A stretch of DNA of 9,589 nt, taken from positions 1 through 9,589 of the forward strand of contig CALXSW010000264.1 of assembly GCA_944391255.1 (NCBI GenBank), read 5' to 3'. A program made the position numbers and the translations under genes. The notes beneath the pieces are model-generated. The model was not told the origin of the DNA and did no database searches. It was given only the letters and a program-made list of their open reading frames with translations. The DNA is from an uncultured Clostridia bacterium (lineage in GTDB: Bacteria; Bacillota; Clostridia; UBA1381). Position 1 is the stretch's first letter. The number at the start of each line of letters is the position of its first letter. Positions 1-5,097 of the stretch are shown in pieces.

Positions 1-290
1 CGGGACACGCTCTGGGTATGGTTTCGGACGACGGGGCGGAGCTGCTTATCCATATAGGGATAAACACATCGTCATTAAGTGAAAATGCGTTTAGAGTATA
101 TGTGAAAGACGGTGAAAAGGTCAGGAGCGGACAGATACTGATAGATTTTGACGCAGAGATAATAAAAAGGAATGGGTGTGATCCTGCAACAATGATAATA
201 ATTTCAAATAGTGATGATTATAGCGAGATTGTTATATCGGGATCCGATAAGATCAAAGCCGGAGAACGGTTGATAAAGTTAAAAAAATAA
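1..290 (+). CDS. PTS glucose-family EIIA domain, C-terminal part (5' end outside window)
   Basis: This is the end of a phosphotransferase-system EIIA domain of the glucose/beta-glucoside family. The domain takes phosphate from HPr and passes it to the EIIB domain of a sugar permease in the cytoplasm. The reading frame is open from base 3, so the gene begins to the left; the ATG at 18 is internal. The first visible residues, GHALG, carry the first conserved active-site histidine. They are followed by GAELLIHIGINT, whose histidine (codon 51-53) matches the phosphorylated residue of E. coli EIIA-Glc. The ending LIKLKK resembles the E. coli C-terminus (IRIKK), so the 3' end is complete. A lone EIIA and the last domain of a fused permease (EIICBA or EIIBCA order) are both possible, and the transported sugar cannot be told from this fragment. 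A terminator follows at once, so it is not co-transcribed with kdgA. Confidence 0.9.
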   Translation, partial: GHALGMVSDDGAELLIHIGINTSSLSENAFRVYVKDGEKVRSGQILIDFDAEIIKRNGCDPATMIIISNSDDYSEIVISGSDKIKAGERLIKLKK

Positions 291-301
291 TATGTGATTT
301 T

Positions 302-347
302 GGGCGGCTGACGCAGGATTTTTGTAACAGCCGCTCATTTTATTTTC
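302..347 (+). terminator. Rho-independent terminator after the PTS gene
   Basis: A 9-bp GC-rich stem pairs 302-310 (GGGCGGCTG) with 328-336 (CAGCCGCTC), with one G-T wobble and a 17-base loop. An interrupted T-rich tail (ATTTTATTTT) follows. It lies 11 bases after the EIIA stop codon. The tail is imperfect, so termination may be partial. Confidence 0.75.
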
Positions 348-534
348 CCTTTGCTCACCGCAAACGTATGGCGTTGTTACGGTAATATGTTTTATCAATA
401 TTTCTAACATAAATAAATATAAAAATCGATCCATGTATATCGGCAAAAACTATAAATAAGCTATAGATTATATAGATAAAACACCGAAAAAATAGCAGCG
501 GATAGCAAAATAATAAATTCTATCCATAAAGGAC
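348..534. other. AT-rich spacer between PTS gene and kdgA promoter, with two small inverted repeats
   Basis: I see no gene here. Two dyads stand out. The first, at 357-383, is an imperfect stem: ACCG/CGGT outer arms and AACG/CGTT inner arms around TATGG. The second is GGATAG (500-505) facing CTATCC (520-525) across 14 bases, ending 9 bases before the kdgA -35 box. The position of the second suits an operator, but six-base arms are weak evidence in DNA this AT-rich. I could not find a convincing catabolite-repression (cre) box. Confidence 0.35.
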
Positions 535-563
535 TTGAAAAAAGTTAATGAGTATGGTAAAAT
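535..563 (+). promoter_or_regulatory. Promoter of kdgA-kdgK, extended -10 type
   Basis: The -35 box is TTGAAA (535-540) and the -10 box is TAAAAT (558-563), separated by exactly 17 bases. A TG dinucleotide one base before the -10 makes it an extended -10 promoter. The expected start of transcription is near 570, giving a leader of about 29 bases. That leader holds a perfect AGGAGG ribosome binding site (583-588) ten bases before the kdgA ATG, and a small palindrome, AAAATATTTT (573-582). Confidence 0.8.
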
Positions 564-598
564 ATATAGTATAAAATATTTTAGGAGGACTGAGTCAA

Positions 599-1255
599 AT
601 GATAAAGAAAGAACAGGTTTTAAACCAGCTTATGGACTGTGGTCTTGTTGCGGTTGTCCGCGCAAATACCGCTGAAGAAGCTATTAAAATATGCGATGCA
701 TGTCTTGCAGGCGGATGCACAGGTATCGAGCTTACATTTACAGTACCTGGCGCTGATAAGGTAATCGCAGCATTGGCTGAGAAGTATCCGAACGGCGAAA
801 TGATGCTTGGAGCAGGCACAGTGCTTGACCCTGAAACAGCTCGTGCCGCTATTCTTGCGGGAGCTAACTTCATCGTATCACCGGCATTCAACGCTGATAC
901 AGCAAAGCTTTGTAACCGTTACAGAGTTCCTTATATGCCAGGCTGCGCAACAATTACAGAGGTTATCACTGCAATGGAAGCAGGCGCTGATATTGTAAAG
1001 ATATTCCCAGCTGATTTGTTCGGACCTACAATTATAAAGGATATTAAGGGACCTCTTCCGCAGGCACAGATGATGCCTACAGGCGGCGTTGACGCAGACA
1101 ACGTAGCTGAATGGATAAAGGCAGGCGTTGTTGCAGTAGGCGCAGGTTCATCACTCACAAAGGGTGCTAAGACAGGCGATTACGCTGCAATAACAGAAAC
1201 AGCTAAGAAGTTTATCGCAAACATTCAGGCAGCTCGCGCAGAGCTTAAGAAATAA
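599..1255 (+). CDS. kdgA: 2-keto-3-deoxy-6-phosphogluconate (KDPG) aldolase / 4-hydroxy-2-oxoglutarate aldolase
   Basis: A cytoplasmic class I (Schiff-base) aldolase that splits KDPG into pyruvate and glyceraldehyde-3-phosphate, the last step in using KDG from pectin, hexuronates or gluconate. The 218 residues cover the whole usual length of the family (about 205-220). Visible motifs are VAVVRANT (R21), the catalytic glutamate in GIELTF (E44), LGAGTV (70-75), the SPAF loop (94-97), and VKIFPA with the Schiff-base lysine K134. TGGV (161-164) then provides the phosphate-binding end of the TIM barrel, followed by GVVAVGAGSSL. The start is set by AGGAGG ten bases upstream. It is the first gene of an operon with kdgK 68 bases on, and it ends in tandem stops TAA-TAG. 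The aldolase also accepts 4-hydroxy-2-oxoglutarate in many bacteria, but the kinase next door points to KDPG. Confidence 0.95.
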   Translation: MIKKEQVLNQLMDCGLVAVVRANTAEEAIKICDACLAGGCTGIELTFTVPGADKVIAALAEKYPNGEMMLGAGTVLDPETARAAILAGANFIVSPAFNADTAKLCNRYRVPYMPGCATITEVITAMEAGADIVKIFPADLFGPTIIKDIKGPLPQAQMMPTGGVDADNVAEWIKAGVVAVGAGSSLTKGAKTGDYAAITETAKKFIANIQAARAELKK

Positions 1256-1323
1256 TAGTTAATTATTTTAGATCAAAAATAATAAGATTCTTACCAGTTC
1301 AGTTTTAAAGGAGAAAAAATATA

Positions 1324-2355
1324 ATGGCAAAAGTAGTAACAATGGGTGAAATCATGTTGAGATTGTCAACACCTGGTAATCAGAAGTATATTCAGGCTAC
1401 ACAGTTCGACATCAACTATGGCGGCGGTGAGGCAAACGTTGCAGTATCGCTTGCAAATTATGGTCATGACGCAGAATTCGTAACAAAGGTTCCGTCAAAT
1501 CCTATCGGTGAATGCGCTGTTGCAGCTTTGAGAAAGTACGGCGTTGAAACAAAGAATATCGCAAAGGGCGGCGACAGACTCGGAATATATTTCCTTGAAA
1601 CAGGCGCTTCAATGAGAGCATCAAACGTTACATACGATAGAGCAAATTCATCGATCGCAACAGCTACAGCTGATGATTTCGATTTCGATAAGATCTTTGA
1701 AGGTGCTGATTGGTTCCACTTCACAGGTATCACACCGGCAGTTTCAGACGCTGCCGCAGAGCTTACAGAAATGGCTTGTAAGGCTGCAAAGGCTCACGGC
1801 GTAACAGTTTCATGTGACCTTAACTTCAGAAAGAAGCTTTGGTCATCAGAAAAGGCTCAGAAGGTTATGTCAAACCTTATGCAGTATGTTGATGTATGTA
1901 TCGGAAACGAAGAGGACGCTGATAAGGTTCTCGGATTCAAGCCTGCTGATACAGACGTAACAAGCGGTGAACTCAATCTTGCAGGATATGAAAGCATATT
2001 CAAGCAGATGGTTGAGAAATTCGGATTCAAGTATGTTATATCATCATTGAGAGTTTCACACTCAGCTTCAGACAACGGTTGGTCAGCATGTATCTACAAT
2101 GGTGAAACAGGTGAATTCTATCACTCAAGAGAATACAGAATCAGTCCTATAGTTGACCGTGTAGGCGGCGGCGACAGCTTTGCAGGTGGTACGATCTGCG
2201 GTTTCGTTGATGGAAAGAACTTCAAGGACGCTCTCGAATTTGGTGTTGCTGCATCAGCTTTGAAGCACACAATCCCTGGTGACTTTAACCTTGTTACAAG
2301 AGCGGAAGTAGACGCTCTCGTTGGCGGCGACGGTTCAGGTCGTGTACAGAGATAA
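1324..2355 (+). CDS. kdgK: 2-keto-3-deoxygluconate kinase, PfkB (ribokinase) family
   Basis: This enzyme phosphorylates KDG with ATP to give KDPG, the substrate of the aldolase encoded just before it. The 343 residues carry both PfkB signatures: NYGGGEANVAVSLANYG (31-47), which binds the sugar, and DRVGGGDSFAGG (278-289), with the catalytic base D284 and the anion hole. SCDLNFRKKLW (163-173) and GNEEDA (194-199) are typical of KDG and fructose-type kinases. The ribosome binding site AAAGGAG (1307-1313) sits ten bases before ATG. The 68-base gap to kdgA shows only an AT-only hairpin (1262-1269 with 1276-1283), not a real terminator, so the two genes are probably one transcript. Isoleucine codons are mostly ATC (12 of 17), unlike the sulfur genes nearby, which suggests high expression. 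A different PfkB sugar specificity cannot be ruled out from sequence alone, but the pairing with kdgA makes KDG the best call. Confidence 0.9.
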   Translation: MAKVVTMGEIMLRLSTPGNQKYIQATQFDINYGGGEANVAVSLANYGHDAEFVTKVPSNPIGECAVAALRKYGVETKNIAKGGDRLGIYFLETGASMRASNVTYDRANSSIATATADDFDFDKIFEGADWFHFTGITPAVSDAAAELTEMACKAAKAHGVTVSCDLNFRKKLWSSEKAQKVMSNLMQYVDVCIGNEEDADKVLGFKPADTDVTSGELNLAGYESIFKQMVEKFGFKYVISSLRVSHSASDNGWSACIYNGETGEFYHSREYRISPIVDRVGGGDSFAGGTICGFVDGKNFKDALEFGVAASALKHTIPGDFNLVTRAEVDALVGGDGSGRVQR

Positions 2356-2369
2356 TTGAAAAGATATAT

Positions 2370-2404
2370 AAGGACCGTGTTCATAAGAATGCGGTTCTTT
2401 TTTT
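2370..2404 (+). terminator. Terminator of the kdgA-kdgK operon
   Basis: An 8-bp stem pairs AAGGACCG (2370-2377) with CGGTTCTT (2392-2399), one wobble pair, around a 14-base loop. A run of seven T follows (2398-2404). It starts 15 bases after the kdgK stop codon. Confidence 0.85.
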
Positions 2405-2406
2405 GC

Positions 2407-2447
2407 AAAAAAAGAGGCTGTAAAACTCAGCGAGTTTACAGCCCCTC
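2407..2447 (-). terminator. Terminator of leuA
   Basis: Read on the minus strand, a long stem pairs 2432-2447 with 2414-2428 (shared core CTGTAAA and CTC/GAG ends, with small bulges) around a 3-base loop. A run of seven T on that strand follows (A2407-2413 on the plus strand). It begins 10 bases after the leuA stop codon and abuts the kdgK terminator, so convergent transcripts from both sides are stopped. Confidence 0.85.
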
Positions 2448-2456
2448 AAAAACATA

Positions 2457-4124
2457 TTATTCGACCTCATCAACGATCATTCTGTTTACAGCGCTTATAA
2501 GAGCGTAGATTGAAGCGGTGTTGATATTTTCATGAACACCAACGCCCCAGAACACCTTTTCGTCATCATTATATTTGATAGCGATATATGTTGCCGCCTT
2601 AGATGATGATGAACGCTCAAGCGCATGCTCAGTATATGCGCATATTTCAAAGTCAAGATCAAAGAACTTTCTGAGTCCGGCGCAGAGCGCGTCAAGCGGA
2701 CCGTTTCCGTGTCCTTCTATCATTGAGATCGTTCCCTTATAACCAATAGTAGCAGTAACTGTTGTAGAAGCTTCGTCGTTATTTGACTTGTATGAATATA
2801 TCTTTATAGGCTCTACGATATTTATGTACATATTCTTGAACGCGTCATGTATTTCCTCGTTTTCAAGAACAGTGTGCTTTGCATCTGAAAGATCGTTTAT
2901 CACAGCTGAAAATTCAGGAAGCATAGCTTTCGGGATCGTGTAGCCGTATTTGTTTTCCATAACATAGCTTACGCCGCCCTTTCCCGACTGGCTGTTTATC
3001 ATGATAGGCTCGTATTTTCTGCCTATATCGGAAGGATCTATCGTAAGATACGGATTAGCCCATTTAGCGTCAGGCATATTTTCAAAGTAGTCAAAGCTCT
3101 TCTTTATAGCGTCCTGATGGCTGCCTGAGAAAGCTACATACGCCATGTCGCCGGCATATGGATGACGTGAATGGATAGGTATTTTATTGCACTTTTCAAA
3201 TACAGCTATCGCCTCGTCTATATTGCTGAGGTCAAGTCCCGGATCTATTCCCTGTGAGAACATATTAAGGGCAACTGTAACAAGGTCAGTATTTCCTGTT
3301 CTCTCACCGTTTCCGAAGAGCGTTCCCTCAACTCTGTCAGCGCCGGCAAGCAGCGCGAGCTCTGATGAGGCAACGCCTGTGCCGCGGTCGTTGTGCGCGT
3401 GAACGCTTATTATAAGGCTGTCGCGGTTATTGAGATGCTTGCACATATATTCTATCTGGTCAGCGTATACATTAGCTGTTGCAACCTCTATAGTAGACGG
3501 GAGGTTTACTATGAGTTTCTTTTCAGGAGTCGGCTTAAGCACCTCAGCTACAGCGTTTACTACCTCAACGGCATACTCAGGCTCTGTGCATGTAAAGCTT
3601 TCCGGTGAATATTCATATCTTATATTTCCGTCAAGCTGGCTTTCAACAAGCTCTTTAACGAGCTTTGCGCCCTCTACCGCGATCTGCTTTATCTCTTCCT
3701 TGTCCTTTTTGAAAACGATAGCTCTCTGCACTGTCGATGTGGAGTTATACAAATGAACTATAGCGTTTTTAGCGCCTTTAAGAGCCTCTATAGTTTTAGA
3801 TATTATATGCTCTCTCGCCTGTGTGAGAACCTGGATAGAAACATCGTCAGGAATTCTGTTTTCATCGATAAGTCTGCGTATAAAGTCGAACTCTGTGCCT
3901 GATGCGGCAGGGAAACCGACTTCTATCTCTTTGAAACCGAGCTTTACGAGGTACTCAAAAAACTCTATCTTTTCATCGATCGTCATAGGCGAATATAAAG
4001 CCTGGTTACCGTCGCGCAGGTCGACGCTGCACCATATTGGCGCGTGTGTGATGATCTTATCGCACCATTCGCGGTTTTCAAGATGAACCGGATGATACAT
4101 ACGCTGATACTTCTGATAATTCAT
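2457..4124 (-). CDS. leuA: 2-isopropylmalate synthase, long (yeast/actinobacterial) type
   Basis: Catalyses the first committed step of leucine synthesis, joining acetyl-CoA to 2-oxoisovalerate. The 555 residues match the long form of the family. The N-terminal TIM barrel (about 28-310) starts with IWCSVDLRDGNQAL, holding the catalytic R37 and metal ligand D38. VHAHNDRGTG supplies metal ligands H242 and H244, followed by GNGERTGNTDLV (271-282). The C-terminal part (about 430-550), with GHGNGPLDAL at 471-480, is the LeuA dimerisation and leucine-feedback domain, so allosteric inhibition by leucine is likely. A ribosome binding site, AAGGAGA on the minus strand (4131-4137), lies six bases before ATG. 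The gene stands alone, without leuBCD, between its own promoter and terminator. Its leader encodes a leucine-rich peptide and an attenuator, which strongly supports LeuA over homocitrate or citramalate synthase. Confidence 0.95.
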   Translation of the reverse strand: MNYQKYQRMYHPVHLENREWCDKIITHAPIWCSVDLRDGNQALYSPMTIDEKIEFFEYLVKLGFKEIEVGFPAASGTEFDFIRRLIDENRIPDDVSIQVLTQAREHIISKTIEALKGAKNAIVHLYNSTSTVQRAIVFKKDKEEIKQIAVEGAKLVKELVESQLDGNIRYEYSPESFTCTEPEYAVEVVNAVAEVLKPTPEKKLIVNLPSTIEVATANVYADQIEYMCKHLNNRDSLIISVHAHNDRGTGVASSELALLAGADRVEGTLFGNGERTGNTDLVTVALNMFSQGIDPGLDLSNIDEAIAVFEKCNKIPIHSRHPYAGDMAYVAFSGSHQDAIKKSFDYFENMPDAKWANPYLTIDPSDIGRKYEPIMINSQSGKGGVSYVMENKYGYTIPKAMLPEFSAVINDLSDAKHTVLENEEIHDAFKNMYINIVEPIKIYSYKSNNDEASTTVTATIGYKGTISMIEGHGNGPLDALCAGLRKFFDLDFEICAYTEHALERSSSSKAATYIAIKYNDDEKVFWGVGVHENINTASIYALISAVNRMIVDEVE

Positions 4125-4184
4125 AATACTTCTCCTTAATCTCTATAATCAACATCTGAGTTTGTCACAAATTAATCAAAATAC

Positions 4185-4210
4185 AAAAAAATCGAACCAT
4201 GTGGTTCGAC
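4185..4210 (-). terminator. Attenuator terminator in the leuA leader
   Basis: On the minus strand, TCGAACC (4209-4203) pairs perfectly with GGTTCGA (4198-4192) around the loop ACAT, with a further G-T pair at the base. Seven T follow (4191-4185). It lies between the leuA promoter and leuA, about 60 bases before the gene's start codon, which marks it as a regulatory terminator and not the end of another gene. Confidence 0.9.
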
Positions 4211-4258
4211 ATTCCCGCAAACATGCGGATAAAACTGAAGACCACATTGTCGATTCAG
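4190..4258 (-). promoter_or_regulatory. Alternative hairpins of the leucine attenuator (protector and antiterminator)
   Basis: Positions refer to the minus-strand RNA. The antiterminator pairs AATCGA (4255-4250) with TCGATT (4195-4190), and ATGTGGT (4247-4241) with ACCACAT (4205-4199), giving 13 pairs around one small internal loop. It uses up both arms of the terminator, so the two structures exclude each other. Between its arms a compact hairpin, CCGCA-TGTT-TGCGG (4228-4215), closes the loop. The 5' arm can instead fold locally, CTGAA (4258-4254) with TTCAG (4239-4235) plus GAC/GTC inside, which would free the terminator. The leader peptide stop codon overlaps the start of this 5' arm. A ribosome finishing the peptide should therefore mask the arm and allow termination, while one stalled at leucine codons upstream should leave it free to antiterminate. 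Confidence 0.82.
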
Positions 4259-4302
4259 CTTAGCATTAGTAGATTTAGTTGTGCCTGAAATGATACTTTC
4301 AT
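4255..4302 (-). CDS. Leucine leader peptide of leuA (15 residues, MKVSFQAQLNLLMLS)
   Basis: A short frame on the minus strand, starting ATG at 4302 and stopping TGA at 4257-4255. A purine-rich site, GGGGGAG (4317-4311), lies eight bases before the ATG, a good spacing for translation. It begins about 27 bases after the predicted transcription start. Four of its last seven residues are leucine, and all four use CTA, a codon that looks rare in the larger genes here: CTA AAT CTA CTA ATG CTA. The peptide itself probably has no function; its translation senses charged leucyl-tRNA and sets the fold of the downstream hairpins. Evidence is the codon content, the ribosome binding site and the exact placement against the attenuator; there is no homology support. 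Confidence 0.85.
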   Translation of the reverse strand: MKVSFQAQLNLLMLS

Positions 4303-4335
4303 ATTAAGCACTCCCCCAATAAATTTATTAACTGT

Positions 4336-4364
4336 ATTTTACAATAAAACTTTAAATTTGTCAA
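4336..4364 (-). promoter_or_regulatory. Promoter of the leuA leader and leuA
   Basis: On the minus strand, a perfect -35 box TTGACA (4364-4359) is followed after 17 bases by TAAAAT (4341-4336). Transcription should start near 4329, giving a leader of about 205 bases that contains the leader peptide and the attenuator. A strong, apparently constant promoter fits control by attenuation further downstream. Confidence 0.87.
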
Positions 4365-4494
4365 TGTTTTTTAATAAACTTATTTATTTTTGTATATTTG
4401 AAATAAAAAAACTGAATAAATGAAAAATTATTGTGCAACAAAAAAAGAAGCGTCTTAAAATATATAAAAATTATCATATATTTTTGCGATCTGC
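4365..4494. other. AT-rich core between divergent leuA and ridA promoters
   Basis: About 130 bases of very AT-rich DNA separate the two -35 boxes. I see no gene, no RNA hairpin with a U-tract and no strong dyad; the best is the short TTGT-GCA-ACAA. The richness in A and T tracts may favour bending or RNA polymerase UP-element contacts, but that is only inference. Confidence 0.4.
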
Positions 4495-4523
4495 TTGAAA
4501 TAAAAGGGAATTTGTAGTAGAAT
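4495..4523 (+). promoter_or_regulatory. Promoter of ridA
   Basis: TTGAAA (4495-4500) and TAGAAT (4518-4523) are separated by 17 bases. Transcription should start near 4530, about 43 bases before the ridA ATG. The ribosome binding site AAAGGA (4555-4560) is 12 bases from ATG, slightly long. Confidence 0.75.
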
Positions 4524-4572
4524 AGACGTATAGACAAAAAGTCAATTAATTTTGAAAGGAATGAACTGAAAC

Positions 4573-4944
4573 ATGAAACAAATCTCAACAGACAAGGCTC
4601 CGGCAGCGATCGGACCATATTCACAGGCAATAAAGGTCGGCAATCTTCTTTTTTGTTCAGGGCAGGTGCCTATAATTCCGGCTACAGGCGAAATTCCGGA
4701 GGGAGTTGAAGCGCAGGCGGAGCAGGCCCTTACTAACGTGAAGAACCTTATCGAGTCAGCAGGCGCTAAGATCGACAATGTTGTAAAGACAACTGTATTC
4801 ATAAAGGATATGAACGATTTCGGTAAGATAAACGAAATATATGCAAAATATTTTACTGAGCCGTATCCGGCGCGCTCATGCGTTGAGGTTGCAAGACTTC
4901 CTAAAGATGTGCTTCTTGAGGTAGAAGCTATAGTAGAATTATAA
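4573..4944 (+). CDS. ridA: RidA family 2-iminobutanoate/2-iminopropanoate deaminase
   Basis: RidA (YjgF/YER057c/UK114 family) hydrolyses reactive enamines and imines such as 2-aminoacrylate that leak from PLP enzymes acting on serine, threonine or cysteine, and so protects other PLP enzymes. The 123 residues are the normal full length; the protein acts as a trimer in the cytoplasm. Family features visible are AIGPYSQAI (Y16), FCSGQVP (27-33), and YPARSCVEVARLPKD with R101 and C103. E116 follows in LLEVEAI; R101, C103 and E116 line up with R105, C107 and E120 of E. coli RidA. The ATG at 4561 is not the start, since its frame stops at the third codon. The gene has its own promoter and terminator, beside leuA and the PLP enzymes MetY and CysK, a context that suits its role. 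Confidence 0.93.
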   Translation: MKQISTDKAPAAIGPYSQAIKVGNLLFCSGQVPIIPATGEIPEGVEAQAEQALTNVKNLIESAGAKIDNVVKTTVFIKDMNDFGKINEIYAKYFTEPYPARSCVEVARLPKDVLLEVEAIVEL

Positions 4945-4952
4945 TATATGAT

Positions 4953-4991
4953 AAGTATCTGTCGTGGTGATCTATGGCAGATACTTGTTTT
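4953..4991 (+). terminator. Terminator of ridA
   Basis: AAGTATCTGTC (4953-4963) pairs with GGCAGATACTT (4976-4986), an 11-bp stem with one wobble and a 12-base loop, followed by the T-rich GTTTTA. It begins 9 bases after the ridA stop. Confidence 0.8.
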
Positions 4992-5011
4992 ATATATCCT
5001 GTATATTAAAA

Positions 5012-5027
5012 ATACGCCGCGGAGTAT
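5012..5027. promoter_or_regulatory. Imperfect GC-centred palindrome upstream of the metY promoter
   Basis: ATAC (5012-5015) and GTAT (5024-5027) flank the palindrome CCGCGG (5017-5022), with one mismatch on each side of the core. It is centred about 51 bases before the predicted transcription start, a usual place for an activator, and it stands out as GC-rich in an AT-rich spacer. Function is inferred from position only. Confidence 0.35.
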
Positions 5028-5053
5028 ATTTCCTATTGACAAGATAGGAAATA
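5027..5053. promoter_or_regulatory. Probable repressor operator over the metY -35 box
   Basis: Nine-base perfect inverted arms, TATTTCCTA (5027-5035) and TAGGAAATA (5045-5053), are separated by nine bases. The -35 hexamer TTGACA occupies the first six bases of the spacer, so a dimer bound here should block RNA polymerase. A third exact copy of the half-site TAGGAAAT lies at 5078-5085, 33 bases (about three helical turns) beyond the second and just before the start codon. Sulfur-gene control in Firmicutes often uses Rrf2-family regulators such as CymR, which is a reasonable but unproven candidate. Confidence 0.72.
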
Positions 5054-5064
5054 GATGCTATAAT
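5036..5064 (+). promoter_or_regulatory. Full-consensus promoter of metY-cysK
   Basis: TTGACA (5036-5041) and TATAAT (5059-5064) match the sigma-A/sigma-70 consensus at all twelve positions, with a 17-base spacer and an extended -10 TG at 5056-5057. Transcription should start near 5071, leaving only about 27 bases before the metY ATG, too short for a SAM (S-box) riboswitch or T-box. So strong a promoter implies tight repression, which fits the inverted repeat around its -35 box. Confidence 0.92.
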
Positions 5065-5097
5065 ACTATAAAAATAGTAGGAAATGGGGCGTAACTA

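Noticed and set aside
18..20. ATG at 18 as the start of the PTS protein
   Set aside because: It is internal to the domain; the conserved GHALG histidine motif lies just before it in the same frame.
1262..1283. Terminator between kdgA and kdgK
   Set aside because: The stem is made only of A-T pairs with no following T-run, so it is unlikely to stop transcription.
3393..3756. Overlapping plus-strand frames inside leuA
   Set aside because: They are antisense to the conserved catalytic barrel of LeuA and show no translation signals.
4125..4330. T-box riboswitch for leucine upstream of leuA
   Set aside because: I find no T-box sequence (TGGNACCGCG type) before the terminator, and the leader instead holds a translated leucine-rich frame that overlaps the antiterminator.
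4561..4569. ATG at 4561 as an alternative ridA start
   Set aside because: The frame reads ATG AAC TGA and stops at once.
4542..5042. 166-codon frame on the minus strand over ridA
   Set aside because: It lies opposite the well-supported ridA gene, resembles no family I know, and runs across the ridA terminator and promoter.
4945..5097. SAM riboswitch upstream of metY
   Set aside because: The consensus promoter leaves only about 27 bases of leader, and the hairpin at 4953-4986 lies upstream of it and is the ridA terminator.
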